DNA of 64,000 nucleotides, from contig NZ_QWEG01000002.1 of the NCBI RefSeq assembly GCF_003515685.1, forward strand, positions 62,001-126,000, given 5' to 3'. Positions 27,207 through 36,216 of this stretch are shown here, one piece after another. Origin of the DNA: Neobacillus notoginsengisoli (lineage in GTDB: Bacteria; Bacillota; Bacilli; Bacillales; Cytobacillaceae). Positions within the stretch are counted from its first letter, which is position 1. Each line of letters opens with the position of its first letter. A model generated the notes under the pieces. The model was not told where the DNA came from, ran no database searches, and saw nothing but the letters and a program-made list of their open reading frames with translations. The translations under genes and the position numbers were made by a program.

Positions 27207-27359
27207 GTGGTTTACAAAAATTCATCACAATACCGGGTGCCAAAAGGAAAGAAAGCAAAGTACTCAGGTGTCGAGGCATCTTATGAATATACAACAGGAA
27301 ATGAAATCGGTCTTGAAGAAAAATCCACTCAACAGGAACAGAAGACAGGCCGCAGGTAA
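27207..27359 (+). CDS. Small basic protein, 50 aa, GTG start
   Basis: Runs from GTG 27207 to TAA 27359. It is polar, with a Lys-rich first half (RVPKGKKAKYSG) and a Glu/Gln-rich tail. No known family. Support comes from coding-like codon use and a terminator just downstream; the ribosome site (GGGGAAAAG) is only moderate. It could be a small spore protein. Confidence 0.5.
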   Translation: MVYKNSSQYRVPKGKKAKYSGVEASYEYTTGNEIGLEEKSTQQEQKTGRR

Positions 27360-27386
27360 CAGTCTTATGAACATTCAACCAATAAA

Positions 27387-27414
27387 AAGGAAACAGCCGT
27401 TTAGCTGTTTCCTT
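27387..27414. terminator. Bidirectional terminator overlapping a stop codon
   Basis: AAGGAAACAGC / GCTGTTTCCTT. The stop of the minus-strand membrane protein lies in the loop, and a TTTTTATT run follows on that strand. Confidence 0.82.
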
Positions 27415-27607
27415 CCGATTCGTCTTTTTTCATGAGCCGGTCCTCAAGTTCCTTTGCTTTCATGGCCTCTTTTTTAGAATTACGCATGATCAGCCACATC
27501 ATGACGGCTGCCCCAACCATGAAAACTAAAACCCACATTGCTGCTGGGATATATTCTGATTTATCATCCGGAAAATAGAGGTTCAATGCCATGATTAATG
27601 AATCCAT
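27401..27607 (-). CDS. Small single-pass membrane protein, 68 aa
   Basis: 68 residues: a short outer segment, one membrane helix (~22-42, AAMWVLVFMVGAAVMMWLI) and a charged cytoplasmic tail rich in Lys and Glu. I do not recognise a family. The start has a GGAAGTAACG-type site. Upstream of the PPIase gene on the opposite side, with its own terminator. Confidence 0.65.
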   Translation of the reverse strand: MDSLIMALNLYFPDDKSEYIPAAMWVLVFMVGAAVMMWLIMRNSKKEAMKAKELEDRLMKKDESEGNS

Positions 27608-27700
27608 TTTCGTTACTTCCTCTCTCCCCTGATTTCACTTGTAGTATACCACACCAGCCACTGGCGGGCGCCAATTATGATTTTCCATTGAAATAGGAGC

Positions 27701-28459
27701 TTATTTCAATATCTTGATATCCTTAATCACAACATCCTTTATAGGCTTGTCCTCGTTCGGTTTGTCTTTATGGGTTTCAACCTCGGCAATTTTATCGACA
27801 ACATCCATTCCTTCAATGACCTGCCCGAATACAGTGTGCTTGAAATCAAGCCAAGGAGTGCCGCCCTTTTCATATGCAGCAACAGCTTCTTCTGGATAAC
27901 CCGCCGACTGCAACTGCCCTTTCATGCCCTCATCCATCGTTTTATTCTGGACGATGAAGAATTGGCTGCCGTTTGTATTGGGTCCGGAATTAGCCATCGA
28001 TAAGGCCCCCCGGAAATTCAACAGGTGCTCCGAGAATTCATCCTCGAACGGTCCGCCAAAGGCACTTTCGCCACCACGCCCGGTACCCTCGGGATCACCG
28101 CCCTGAATCATGAAATTGTTAATGACCCTATGGAAAATCATGCCGTCGTAATAATCCTTTTCACTCAATTTAATAAAGTTATCAACAGTTTTCGGCGCGA
28201 GTTCTGGAAATAGCTTTATTTTTATGGAACCCATCGATGTCACCATTTCGACGAGCCGTTCATTTTCGGCCACTTCGTCTGACAGCTGTGGGAATCCCTT
28301 TACTTCAGCGGCTTGTTTTTTCTCATCTTTAACCGTTTCTTCTTTTGGAGTGTTCCCTGCTCCAGTATTTTTTTTGTCCCCCGCTTGATCGCCCGGTGTT
28401 CCGCATGCGGATAATAGGAGCATAGCGCCTGCCAAAGACGCGATTATTTTCTGTTTCAT
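27701..28459 (-). CDS. Cyclophilin-type peptidyl-prolyl isomerase lipoprotein
   Basis: 252 residues from the ATG at 28457-28459 behind ATGGAGGGATTTTGG. Lipoprotein signal with LLSAC, an Ala/Lys/Glu-rich linker to ~65, then a cyclophilin domain with [23 protein letters not shown] and [14 protein letters not shown]. The arginine, phenylalanine and glutamine of the active site are visible. It would assist folding of secreted proteins outside the membrane. The frame extends far upstream (to 29002), but that part lies opposite kapB. Confidence 0.92.
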   Translation of the reverse strand: MKQKIIASLAGAMLLLSACGTPGDQAGDKKNTGAGNTPKEETVKDEKKQAAEVKGFPQLSDEVAENERLVEMVTSMGSIKIKLFPELAPKTVDNFIKLSEKDYYDGMIFHRVINNFMIQGGDPEGTGRGGESAFGGPFEDEFSEHLLNFRGALSMANSGPNTNGSQFFIVQNKTMDEGMKGQLQSAGYPEEAVAAYEKGGTPWLDFKHTVFGQVIEGMDVVDKIAEVETHKDKPNEDKPIKDVVIKDIKILK

Positions 28460-28582
28460 CCAAAATCCCTCCATTTTTTTCTGATGTAACCGATTCCGTA
28501 AGCTTTTGCACTTTGTTTTTCCATGTTTTTCATTCATAATCATAAGCAACAAGTCTATTTTTTGCAAAAAGGAGTGATTGGT

Positions 28583-28963
28583 TTGCCTGATTTTCAAAAA
28601 GGCGAGATTGTGACCGCTATTTATAAAACAGGAAAATATATAGGCGAATTTGTTGAAGAGCGGCCGAATGGCATGCTTGTCAGGGTTCTGGCCGTAATGA
28701 AGCATCCAATGCAGGGCGATCTCCACCACCCAAAGGATGCGGAGGTTGGCTTTTTCCATGAACGCCGGGCATTGGCCTTCCGGGAAGGCGCAATGATTCC
28801 AAAGCAGATGGTGAAGAAATATGAGGCGCAAGTTCCTGATTATCAGGAATCTTTGAGAGAGGCGCTTGGCAAAATGAAAACCGAACTTGAAAACGAGTCC
28901 GGGCCTTGGGCAGAAATGAGCCTCCGCAACATCGAAACACTTGATAAGGAGTACTTTAGATAA
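28583..28963 (+). CDS. kapB: Kinase-associated protein KapB
   Basis: 126 residues, close to B. subtilis Kap[53 protein letters not shown]. The TTG at 28583 fits the AAAGGAG site; earlier starts do not. KapB is needed for KinB-dependent phosphorelay activation at sporulation onset (established). kinB, normally next to it, is missing here, so KapB either serves a kinB elsewhere or has another role. Confidence 0.92.
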   Translation: MPDFQKGEIVTAIYKTGKYIGEFVEERPNGMLVRVLAVMKHPMQGDLHHPKDAEVGFFHERRALAFREGAMIPKQMVKKYEAQVPDYQESLREALGKMKTELENESGPWAEMSLRNIETLDKEYFR

Positions 28964-29043
28964 GCACATAAACGGAGGCTGACAACCCTCAGATGAAAAC
29001 ATCTGCCCTAAACAGATTTCAACTGATATCGCCCTAAAAACAC

Positions 29044-29077
29044 AAAGGCCAAATCACATGATTGTGACTTGGCCTTT
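29044..29077. terminator. Bidirectional terminator kapB side / kapD
   Basis: AAAGGCCAA / TTGGCCTTT with an inner ATCACA/TGTGA extension. It touches the kapD stop. Confidence 0.85.
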
Positions 29078-29706
29078 TAAACGAATTCATTCAAGAGCTT
29101 TGAAAAATCAACTCTGTCGCCAATCGTTGTCGGCTTCGGTTTTTCCAGATACCGTTTATCCTTCTCGACAAGCTTGAATATATTATATGTTGTTAGGGCA
29201 TCATCAAGGGCCCGATGGTGCTTTCCTGTCCCCTCTTTGCCGTACTCCTGGACAGCTTTCCAAAGCCCCGTCTGGTTTTTGTCACCGAAGAACCGCTTGT
29301 ACTCCATCGACAAATCAATTTCCTTTCCTTTTAAAGGAAACAGAAGTCCTGCGGCAGCGCAATTTTGCCTAAGCACCTTCATATCCATGTTTCCCCATGT
29401 AACAATCAAGTTATCCTCGTTTCTGCCCAATTCTTCGAAATACTTGACGAGTTCCACAAAAGGAATGCCTGAATCAATCTGCTGCTGGGTAATATGTAGG
29501 AATGATTTGCAACGTTCGGTCAGAATCGGAAAATGGGCTGGTACGACATAGGTCGAAAATTGTGACTGTATTTTATTATCAATCACCGAAACGACTCCGG
29601 CTTCTATGATTTCAGGAAAAAACCCTCTTGCCCTGCTGTTCCGCTCGGGCATTGTAAATTCAAAATCAATAAACAAGTGCTGCTTTTTTGCTGACAACCC
29701 ATCCAC
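29077..29706 (-). CDS. kapD: 3'-5' exonuclease KapD
   Basis: 209 residues. DEDDh exonuclease motifs: LFIDFEFTMPE (Asp, Glu), WGNMDMKVL, and GKHHRALDDALTT (His, Asp). Close to KapD, reported as an inhibitor of the KinA route to sporulation and related to RNA-processing 3'hExo enzymes. Start at 29706; a shorter start is possible. Neighbour kapB matches B. subtilis. Confidence 0.93.
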   Translation of the reverse strand: MDGLSAKKQHLFIDFEFTMPERNSRARGFFPEIIEAGVVSVIDNKIQSQFSTYVVPAHFPILTERCKSFLHITQQQIDSGIPFVELVKYFEELGRNEDNLIVTWGNMDMKVLRQNCAAAGLLFPLKGKEIDLSMEYKRFFGDKNQTGLWKAVQEYGKEGTGKHHRALDDALTTYNIFKLVEKDKRYLEKPKPTTIGDRVDFSKLLNEFV

Positions 29707-29884
29707 TCCTCCCCCCTGCGCTCGTACTACATTATATAGAGGAACATGTACAAATAATTGTGCGTGTGCTCATTATTAAAATATTTCTTTTTATTATAGC
29801 ATGGAAACACAAAAGTTTTTTAAATTTTTTAACAATATTTCCCCGCGAAAATCAGTTTTTAAAGAGAAGCACCCAAAAGAAAAA

Positions 29885-29901
29885 GACAGCATGCAGCTGC
29901 C
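29885..29901 (-). terminator. Terminator of yuxO-like gene
   Basis: GACAGC / GCTGCC pair with one G-U, followed on the minus strand by TTTTTCTTTT. It lies at the stop codon. Confidence 0.7.
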
Positions 29902-30270
29902 TTATTTTGTTAACTTCAAAACAGCCATTGTACACCTGGAGACACAGATGAGTTTCCCTTCCTCATCCGATATTTTGATATCCCAAACTTGGGTCGACTT
30001 ACCCTGGTGCAAAACGGTCGCAACTGCTTTGACCGTACCATCTTTAACTCCCCTGATGTGGTTTGCGTTTATTTCAAGCCCTGCCACGGATTCGGTCTCC
30101 TGGTCAACAAGTTCATAAGCCCCAATACTGGCCACCGTTTCCGCAAGCGCGACCGAAGCACCACCGTGCAAGATCCCAAACGGCTGGCGCGTCCTTTCGT
30201 CGACGGGCATCGTTGCCTCAACCCGTCCCTTTTCCAAAAGGGTAATGTCAATTCCCAGATTTTCAATCAT
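29902..30270 (-). CDS. yuxO: Hotdog-fold thioesterase YuxO (PaaI family)
   Basis: 122 residues from the ATG at 30270 (AGGA site, spacing 8). PaaI/YdiI hotdog motif GILHGGASVALAETVAS, then GLEINANHIRGVKDG and TQVWDIKISDEEG. Such enzymes hydrolyse aryl-CoA thioesters, including DHNA-CoA in menaquinone synthesis; that role is possible but not shown. yuxO accompanies comA in B. subtilis; comA is not in this window. Confidence 0.88.
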   Translation of the reverse strand: MIENLGIDITLLEKGRVEATMPVDERTRQPFGILHGGASVALAETVASIGAYELVDQETESVAGLEINANHIRGVKDGTVKAVATVLHQGKSTQVWDIKISDEEGKLICVSRCTMAVLKLTK

Positions 30271-30399
30271 CGTATTTCCTACTTCCACCTTTATCCCCGC
30301 TTTCTACGTAAAATATTTAGCGTTAATAATATTTCAACTGCTAATACTATGTATGTCCAGAATTAAACCTGGGACAAAATTCGAATGAGGTGAGCGTGG

Positions 30400-30582
30400 A
30401 TGAATCAATTCAGGGAAGGGCTGATTCCGACTATTCTCGGCTCAGCTGTCACTGCTGCAGGCTATGCGATGACACGGAACAACGGAGTCAACAAAACAGT
30501 TGCCAATACTGTGCTTGGCTTCGGACTGGCGCACGTCGTTCTCGGAGCAATCGACCTATTCGAACACCGCAGGGAAATGTAA
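30400..30582 (+). CDS. Small membrane-associated protein, 60 aa
   Basis: 60 residues: two short hydrophobic glycine-rich stretches (LIPTILGSAVTAAGYAM and TVLGFGLAHVVLGAIDL) and a charged end HRREM. Homologues are found throughout Bacillus; some carry a misleading asparagine-synthase label, for which nothing here gives support. AGGTGAGCGTGG precedes the ATG; a terminator follows. Confidence 0.75.
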   Translation: MNQFREGLIPTILGSAVTAAGYAMTRNNGVNKTVANTVLGFGLAHVVLGAIDLFEHRREM

Positions 30583-30591
30583 CTGGACTTT

Positions 30592-30618
30592 GGCAGGCCG
30601 GCATTAATCCGGGCTGCC
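30592..30618. terminator. Terminator, small gene / dedA
   Basis: GGCAGGCCGG and CCGGGCTGCC pair over ten bases with one mismatch, followed by T5 on the plus strand. It overlaps the 3' end of the convergent dedA gene. Confidence 0.8.
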
Positions 30619-31254
30619 TTTTTGAATGGCAGAAAGCTTTGTCGGCACGAAGTGATCGTCCTCCGAAGCTTCCCTTATTTTATTTTTGCGGAAAAATTTA
30701 AAAATTGCAAATAAGAATACGATGAAAAGGATCGTAATGAGTGAAAGCTCCCCAGAAAAGTTAGGGCTAATGTGCTCTCCAAAAAGGTATCCTGCCGAAA
30801 ACATGATGAAAAGCCATAATGTTGCACCGCTATAAGCAAATAAAATGAATTTCCTGAACGATAGCTTGCTGAACCCATACAGAAAAGGAATAATGGCTCT
30901 TACGCCAGGAACGAAATAACTAATTGACAAGGAAAAGGCATGGTATTTATCCATCAGCCTCAAGGAGGAAGTTATTTTTTTTGAAAAGCGCTTCTTTTTA
31001 GCAAAAAATACAAGCAGCGGCCTTCCAATCAATCTGCCGAGGAAATAACTTGTACTAACAGCAACAAGTACGCCCGCAAGCGTTGTAAAAAAAATAGGCA
31101 CAACATTAGATGGTGTTTTCGAAGCGGCCATCCCGATTGTCATCATGATGATTTCGTTTGGCAACGGCAAGGTAGTGGAACCAATAAGAATCCATAAAAA
31201 CAAACCGGCATATTCGCCATTTTTCAATATATCTAAAAGAAAATCAAATTCCAT
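30604..31254 (-). CDS. DedA-family membrane protein
   Basis: 216 residues with about five membrane segments. DedA signatures: GSTTLPLPNEIIMM (start of the SNARE-assoc domain), SYFLGRLIGRPLL, and SYFVPGVRAIIPFLYGFSK with the conserved arginine. The family includes undecaprenyl-phosphate and phospholipid translocases; which one cannot be told. ATG 31254 follows GGAGGAATAAGG. Confidence 0.9.
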   Translation of the reverse strand: MEFDFLLDILKNGEYAGLFLWILIGSTTLPLPNEIIMMTIGMAASKTPSNVVPIFFTTLAGVLVAVSTSYFLGRLIGRPLLVFFAKKKRFSKKITSSLRLMDKYHAFSLSISYFVPGVRAIIPFLYGFSKLSFRKFILFAYSGATLWLFIMFSAGYLFGEHISPNFSGELSLITILFIVFLFAIFKFFRKNKIREASEDDHFVPTKLSAIQKGSPD

Positions 31255-31440
31255 CCTTATTCCTCCCTTGCCACTGTTTCCTATTTTCCCATTCCCCTTT
31301 TCTGGAATCGGCAATCCTTTGGCCAACAGTATACATGCATAACATACATCATATATATGAGAGGAATTGCTTTTAAACGATTAAGACTGCTGAATCTTTT
31401 TTGCAGGGTATCTCACTATTTTCTAAAGGGATGTGGATAT

Positions 31441-31779
31441 ATGTACTATCATCGCTATCCTTACCAAAGCGGACGTGTTACTCCCCACCCGGGGGTTTTT
31501 CCTTCAGTCAATCCCGATCGGTTCATGTCTTCTGCGAGAGCATTAAGACCGGCACTTGCAGAGGCGGGGATATTGGCAAATAAAATTGCAGGCTCGAGGG
31601 ACTTTTCAAAACAGATTATGGATGCTGCCCAACAGTCAAAGCCGGACGCCGTGAGGAGGTTGATTGTTTCGGCTGGCATTAGAAAAAATGTCCAAATAAC
31701 ATATAATCCTGACGGGGTAACAATCGACCTTGCCGAACAGGGCTGCTGTAAAGTTTCTCTATCGATGAGATGGCGTTAA
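31441..31779 (+). CDS. Probable spore-associated protein, YuzC-like
   Basis: 112 residues. Tyr/Pro-rich N-terminus (MYYHRYPYQSG), a helical middle (ALRPALAEAGILANKIA, FSKQIMDAAQQ) and a C-terminal core with GCCKVSLSMRWR. The pattern resembles YuzC, a small Bacillus protein linked to spores; the match is from memory and moderate. The frame opens at 31357, but AAAGGGATGTGGAT supports the ATG at 31441. Confidence 0.7.
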   Translation: MYYHRYPYQSGRVTPHPGVFPSVNPDRFMSSARALRPALAEAGILANKIAGSRDFSKQIMDAAQQSKPDAVRRLIVSAGIRKNVQITYNPDGVTIDLAEQGCCKVSLSMRWR

Positions 31780-31853
31780 TCCTCCCATTGAAAGCCCCTC
31801 CCAGAACGAGATGTATATTTTAATAGTATCACACTAAAGTCGCTTTATAAAAA

Positions 31854-31884
31854 GAGAAGGCTGTGCCAATTAGGTCAGCCCTCT
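31854..31884 (-). terminator. Terminator of the Tyr/Pro/Phe-rich gene
   Basis: AGAGAAGGCTG and CAGCCCTCT pair, followed on the minus strand by CTTTTTAT. Confidence 0.75.
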
Positions 31885-31893
31885 GCTTGGAGG

Positions 31894-32085
31894 TCAATAA
31901 AAAGGGTAGCCGTATCCGAAGCCGTACGGTTGAAAACCTACTGGCGGGTAAAACGGATACGGTGCAAATGGACGGGGAAAGAATAGCGCGCTCCCGAGCA
32001 CCCCACCCAGCAAGCCGCCAATAAACGGGCCTGCAAAAAAACGCTGTTCCCCTCCGTAATAGGGTTGATTCCTCATATCATACAT
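31894..32085 (-). CDS. Small Tyr/Pro/Phe/Gly-rich protein, coat-like
   Basis: 63 residues from the ATG at 32085 behind GAAGGAGGTACCCGC. A Gly-rich hydrophobic centre (GPFIGGLLGGVLGSALFF) is followed by a low-complexity aromatic tail full of Pro, Tyr and Phe. The composition is typical of spore coat or crust proteins in Bacillus. No named family is claimed. Confidence 0.7.
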   Translation of the reverse strand: MYDMRNQPYYGGEQRFFAGPFIGGLLGGVLGSALFFPRPFAPYPFYPPVGFQPYGFGYGYPFY

Positions 32086-32249
32086 GCGGGTACCTCCTTC
32101 TTTATGCACTTGCCTTCCCTATTTCATATGCAATGCCGGGCATTTCTGAGTGGGCGAAGGCATTATAAAAAAGGTCAAGAACAAAGCCGGAAGTCCCGCA
32201 AAAGCTGAGGAGTGAAGCCTCGTTTTGACGGGTAACTTTCCCGACGAAA

Positions 32250-32279
32250 ATACCCCCGGACAAAAGCGTCCAGGAGTAT
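32250..32279 (-). terminator. Terminator of pepA
   Basis: ATACTCCTGGAC and GTCCGGGGGTAT (minus-strand reading) pair with two mismatches, followed by TTTTC. Confidence 0.75.
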
Positions 32280-32316
32280 GATTGACAATAAGAATTTTTT
32301 TCAAGTTTCTTAACAC

Positions 32317-33825
32317 TTATTTTGCAAGAGGCTCAAATCTTTCTACGAACAAAGCAAGGGTTCTTGTCATGACGCCAGTAGCGCCAGAAGGACCAAGATC
32401 ACTGGCTTTGGATGATGTTGCCGTACCGGCGATATCAAGGTGGACCCACGGGGTACCTTCTGCAAATTCGCCGACAAACGCACCACCCATGACCGCATGG
32501 CCTTCGGAACCTGGAGAATTGTTCAGGTCTGCAATCTTGCTGCCGCGTACACGTTCAAGATCCCTCTCAAAGATGGGCAGTTGCCACATTTGTTCTCCAG
32601 CTTCATACGCAGCCTCAAGAACCTGCTCGTAAAGTGCTTCGTTATTTGTCATCGCTCCTGTCGTATGCAGGCCGAGCGCAGTAATGACGCCCCCTGTCAA
32701 GGTTGCCACATCAACAAGAACGCTTGCGCCATGGTGCTTTGCATACGTCATGGCATCGGCGAGTACGAGGCGGCCTTCCGCATCCGTGTTCAGCACCTCA
32801 ATCGTCTTTCCGCTCATCGATGTAATGACATCGTCAGGCTTGAGAGCTTTGCCGCTGATCATATTGTCGGTGGATGGAATGACGGCGATAACGTTTTGCT
32901 CCGGCTTCAATTCACCGATAATTTCCATTGCCCCAAGAACCGCGGCTGCTCCGCCCATATCCGACTTCATGCCGACAATGCCGGTCTTCGTCTTAATTGA
33001 ATAACCGCCTGTGTCAAACGTAATGCCCTTGCCCACAAGCCCGATCGCATCTTCCCATTCTTCTTTCCCCTGATACTTCAGGACAATCATCCGCGGTGGT
33101 TCTTCCGATCCCTGATTTACCGCTAGTAAGGCACCCATACCAAGTTTCTTGATTTCTTCAAGACCAAGAATTTCTGTTTCAAAGCCATATTTTTCGCCGA
33201 GATCCCGGGCATACTCCGCTAAATCCGCCGCCTTCAGCAAGTTCCCAGGCGTGTTGACAAGGGTCCGAGCCGAGTTCGTTCCCTGTCCATAAGCATAGCC
33301 CACCGTCAGCGCTGATCGAATGGCCTCTTCATCCTGGGTACCAGTATAGACAGTCAGGCTTCCTAGTTTCTTTTCAGGCTCGTTCGGCTTTTGCTTGTAT
33401 CCTTCGAATTGATAGGTTGCAAGTGCTAATGCTTCACTAGCCGCATAAGCTGCATCCTCCGCCTCCAAATCGCCTGTAAGAAATGAATCAAGGAAAAGTG
33501 CTGCCTCTTCCTGCTTCGTGGCTTTCAGTGCCTTAAATGCCCTCCCAAGCGCTTCTCGCAGCTTATCAAATGTAAATTCCTTTTCCCGTCCAAGACCGAC
33601 AAACCAGATTTTTTTTGCGCCTGAATTGCCGAAGCTATGTATTTTGCTAATTTCCTTCAGTTTACCCGAGATATCCCCGCTTTTGGCAAGCCAGTTCAGA
33701 TGACCATCAAACCTCTCGTCAAGCGGTGTTAGCCCTCCATCAAATTTAATGGGCTTGTCAAACAGCCCTACAATCAAATTTTCATGGCTGGCTGAAAAAT
33801 CGACTTCAGTTTTTACAGTTAACAT
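32317..33825 (-). CDS. pepA: Leucyl aminopeptidase PepA (YuiE)
   Basis: 502 residues: N-terminal macro-like domain (~1-170) and C-terminal M17 catalytic domain with [15 protein letters not shown] (metal-binding Lys/Asp), MKSDMGGAA and the signature NTDAEGRL. Removes N-terminal residues from peptides in the cytoplasm with two divalent metals. The ATG follows GAGGGAGGATGGAAC. The neighbouring yuiC/yuiB agree with yuiE in B. subtilis. Confidence 0.95.
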   Translation of the reverse strand: MLTVKTEVDFSASHENLIVGLFDKPIKFDGGLTPLDERFDGHLNWLAKSGDISGKLKEISKIHSFGNSGAKKIWFVGLGREKEFTFDKLREALGRAFKALKATKQEEAALFLDSFLTGDLEAEDAAYAASEALALATYQFEGYKQKPNEPEKKLGSLTVYTGTQDEEAIRSALTVGYAYGQGTNSARTLVNTPGNLLKAADLAEYARDLGEKYGFETEILGLEEIKKLGMGALLAVNQGSEEPPRMIVLKYQGKEEWEDAIGLVGKGITFDTGGYSIKTKTGIVGMKSDMGGAAAVLGAMEIIGELKPEQNVIAVIPSTDNMISGKALKPDDVITSMSGKTIEVLNTDAEGRLVLADAMTYAKHHGASVLVDVATLTGGVITALGLHTTGAMTNNEALYEQVLEAAYEAGEQMWQLPIFERDLERVRGSKIADLNNSPGSEGHAVMGGAFVGEFAEGTPWVHLDIAGTATSSKASDLGPSGATGVMTRTLALFVERFEPLAK

Positions 33826-33897
33826 GTTCCATCCTCCCTCATGACTATTTTTTAATTATATCGAAAAAAACGGAAATTTCATAACCTTTGACCGAGG

Positions 33898-34275
33898 TCA
33901 TTCCTCCAGGTAGAGAAATAGCCGGGGCAGCTCCGGAAGGTTATCTACTTCTTCATAAGTCACCCTATCTATAGAACTTGGGATCAAAGCCTGGCATGCC
34001 TCGATGTAAGTAATGACCTTTTCAAGATCAAGCCCCCAGTGCTTCGGCCTATACCCTTGTAAATAATCATTGGCCGTCTGCATCATGACTCTCGCCCCCT
34101 TGATATTCCCGTAGCTGTAATGATACAAAGCCACACTCATCTGCAAAAGCCCCTTAAAAAACAGATTCCCCTTCTCTTCCATCCACATATCTTCCAGGAG
34201 ATCATGGCAAGTATAATAATCACCTTCATTAAAACAAATGAAAAACTCATAGTACTCAGGCGGATAAAACTCCAA
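33898..34275 (-). CDS. DUF309 protein (YpuF-like)
   Basis: 125 residues, helical. DUF309 motif: FFICFNEGDYYTCHDLLEDMW, then FFKGLLQMSVALYHYSYGN and GYRPKHWGLD. Metal-independent function unknown. A TTG start follows AGGGGGGGAG. The insertion of this gene between pepA and yuiC differs from B. subtilis, where DUF309 (ypuF) is elsewhere. Confidence 0.88.
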   Translation of the reverse strand: MEFYPPEYYEFFICFNEGDYYTCHDLLEDMWMEEKGNLFFKGLLQMSVALYHYSYGNIKGARVMMQTANDYLQGYRPKHWGLDLEKVITYIEACQALIPSSIDRVTYEEVDNLPELPRLFLYLEE

Positions 34276-34428
34276 ACCACTCCCCCCCTTTAAAAACCCC
34301 GCGGATTTCTCCTCTCCACAATCATATCGACTTCAGCCTTTATTTACGAGCGCCGGAGTCTTTCAAAAGGCGAGCGGCACAATTTCCTGCGAAACACTAA
34401 TCAGTCCAAATCCTTAATGACAAAAACT

Positions 34429-34458
34429 AAAAGCCGACAGTTTGGACTGCCGGCTTTT
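34429..34458 (-). terminator. Terminator of yuiC
   Basis: AAAAGCCGACAGT / ACTGCCGGCTTTT, one mismatch, T-rich after the stem on the minus strand. Confidence 0.82.
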
Positions 34459-34466
34459 AATGGTCT

Positions 34467-35186
34467 CTATTTTTTTTCTGATTTTATGTACTGCTGCCGA
34501 AATACTTGCAGTGATTCAGTTTCGTTCATGGCCTTTAGTTCTTTTTCAGTAATTTTCCCATTACCCATTTTGATAATGAACACTTCAACTTTTCTTTTGC
34601 CCCATTCCTTAAAAACTTCATCGACTGTATCATAGTAAAGGTCAAGTTTATGGCCTTTAATGGCACTTCCAGTATCCGCTACAACGCCATACCCATAGTC
34701 CGGAATAAATAGGACTGTTCCAATTGGAAAGATTCTCGGATCGGCCGCAATGGTGGAAAACAAATCACGCTTTACCTTTACTCCTGAGTATGTAATCCCA
34801 TAGGCTGGATGGCTTTTATCCTTGCCGGTCGATTCGACTCCTGCCGTATAGCCTGTAGCAATGACAGATTTTTTCTTGTATTGGCTCCAATCGATTGCGT
34901 CTTCAAGCTTAGGCGGAGCCCCTGCGACTGCTTCACTTGAAGAAATAAGATGTTCACTTCTAACTGAATGCTTTATTTTCTTAAATGTCAATCCAATTGT
35001 TTTCAATTTATGGGCAAAAAAGGTTTGTAAGCTTTCATCAAATACTGGGGCTTCTTGTCCAGATCCAGCGTAGGATACGAGCGTTTTCGCTTCTACACCC
35101 GAGATGGATTGGAAAGTGGTCGATAGCGCCAGGATAAATAAAATTGCCATGGCGAATCGTTTAGCCCATGTTTTTATTAGGTTCAT
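34467..35186 (-). CDS. yuiC: 3D-domain muralytic protein YuiC
   Basis: 239 residues from the ATG at 35186 (GGGAGGAG site). Signal peptide (~1-32), linker, then a C-terminal 3D (Sps/MltA-like) domain with [37 protein letters not shown] and [12 protein letters not shown], holding the three conserved aspartates. YuiC is a stationary-phase lytic transglycosylase-like enzyme acting on peptidoglycan (known structure). Secreted or wall-associated. Confidence 0.92.
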   Translation of the reverse strand: MNLIKTWAKRFAMAILFILALSTTFQSISGVEAKTLVSYAGSGQEAPVFDESLQTFFAHKLKTIGLTFKKIKHSVRSEHLISSSEAVAGAPPKLEDAIDWSQYKKKSVIATGYTAGVESTGKDKSHPAYGITYSGVKVKRDLFSTIAADPRIFPIGTVLFIPDYGYGVVADTGSAIKGHKLDLYYDTVDEVFKEWGKRKVEVFIIKMGNGKITEKELKAMNETESLQVFRQQYIKSEKK

Positions 35187-35289
35187 AAGTTTTTCACTCC
35201 TCCCAAGACAATCTTCCCCAAGTATCAGGAAAATATTCATAAAAGGAGCAAAAAAGTCATTTTACACGGGTAAATTTGCCTATACGGAC

Positions 35290-35322
35290 ATAAAAATAGC
35301 CTTTTCTACGAAAGAAAAGGCT
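35290..35322 (-). terminator. Terminator of yuiB
   Basis: TAGCCTTTTCT / AGAAAAGGCTA with a TTTTTA run on the minus strand. The yuiB stop codon TAG is part of the stem. Confidence 0.85.
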
Positions 35323-35638
35323 AGAACATTTGATATCCGTTTTTCCTTAAAAGCCTAATTGCCAGGCCTGCTGCAATCGCCCCGGCCATTCCGCTTGAAA
35401 GGATGATAATATCCGCGGATGCGAGTGAACTTAGCTGGTGGCCAAGTTCTGAAAAAGCTTCCCCGCTATTTGTAAAATAGTCAATAAAGCGGACTTCATC
35501 GACAATCAATAGGACAACAATCGGATAAATAACCGCCATGACCCATGACATTCTTAGCAGCATATTCAAAAGGAAGCCGATTCCGAAAAATAAAACAAAG
35601 AATAATAACATAGAAATAACTAATTCGACAATACTCAT
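35321..35638 (-). CDS. yuiB: Membrane protein YuiB
   Basis: 105 residues with three hydrophobic stretches (~5-28, ~33-50, ~78-98). Matches YuiB in length, pattern (WVMAVIYPIVVLLIVDEVRFIDYF) and position between yuiC and yuiA. Function unknown. Confidence 0.85.
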   Translation of the reverse strand: MSIVELVISMLLFFVLFFGIGFLLNMLLRMSWVMAVIYPIVVLLIVDEVRFIDYFTNSGEAFSELGHQLSSLASADIIILSSGMAGAIAAGLAIRLLRKNGYQMF

Positions 35639-35698
35639 GCACTTTCCCCCTCAGGCGCTCTAATCTAGTTTACTTAACGTTCCTGGGGGAGTCAATTA

Positions 35699-35844
35699 GA
35701 AAAGCGCAAGCGCCCGTTTAGCGCCGTATGGACTGGAGGGCCCCGATGGAGATAAAGGAAACACGATGAGCGAAAGCGAATCGATGTTGACTTATCGTAG
35801 CGAGGGGATCGAAGTCGTCTCGGCGCTCGGCGCTGAAGCTAGAC
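35699..35844. repeat. Dispersed ~145-bp Bacillus repeat (GAAAAGCGCAAGCGCC type)
   Basis: It begins AGAAAAGCGCAAGCGCC, contains GATGGAGATAAAGGAAACACGA and TCGATGTTGACTTATCGTAGCG as separate conserved blocks, and ends GCGCTGAAGCTAGACA. I know this intergenic element as present in many copies in Bacillus and Geobacillus genomes. No gene inside. It lies between yuiB and yuiA. Confidence 0.8.
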
Positions 35845-35907
35845 AAATTTCACACATTCTCTTTTTCAAGAAAAGCCCATCCTGTTTATAAGCCGGGATA
35901 AACCAGT

Positions 35908-36033
35908 CTATTCCTTCCTTTTGCCCGAACCGCCGCAGCAAATACAGGTTTCCGATCCTCCGAGAAGCAGCTGAAAATAACCATTCCCTCCGCAATACAT
36001 ACAATTCTTTGCGTCCGCCTTTTTCATTTTCAT
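35908..36033 (-). CDS. yuiA: Cysteine-rich zinc-ribbon peptide YuiA
   Basis: 41 residues from the ATG at 36033 behind AAGGAGAGATTCAA. Two CxxC(GG) knuckles, CMYCGGNG and CICCGGSG, like a mini DnaJ zinc finger, match YuiA. Basic tail. Role unknown, possibly RNA- or protein-binding. The coding end is adjacent to a dispersed repeat. Confidence 0.85.
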   Translation of the reverse strand: MKMKKADAKNCMYCGGNGYFQLLLGGSETCICCGGSGKRKE

Positions 36034-36097
36034 TTGAATCTCTCCTTATAAAAACTCAATTTTCTGATAATATAACAGGATTATATGAAAACGAAAA

Positions 36098-36121
36098 GGA
36101 GGATATTCCGTCATCCTCTTT
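36098..36121 (-). terminator. Possible terminator of the Nudix gene
   Basis: GAGGAT / ATCCTC with an 8-nt loop, followed on the minus strand by CTTTTCGTTTTC. It lies ~100 bp after the Nudix stop. Confidence 0.5.
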
Positions 36122-36216
36122 AAAGAAAGCGCATACATAAACGAATTACTTCTATATACTCGTTATTTCAACAGTATACTGAAAATCTTAAACATTTAAA
36201 CTTGCCATTAGTCTCG

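Noticed and set aside
27207-27359. Part of a frameshifted larger gene
   Set aside because: No continuation in any frame on either side; treated as a small independent frame.
28460-29002. N-terminal extension of the PPIase gene
   Set aside because: The frame is open, but the region lies opposite kapB, and the lipoprotein signal with its ribosome site fixes the start at 28459.
32119-32316. 65-codon minus-strand frame after pepA
   Set aside because: It begins over the pepA terminator and has no ribosome site or family.
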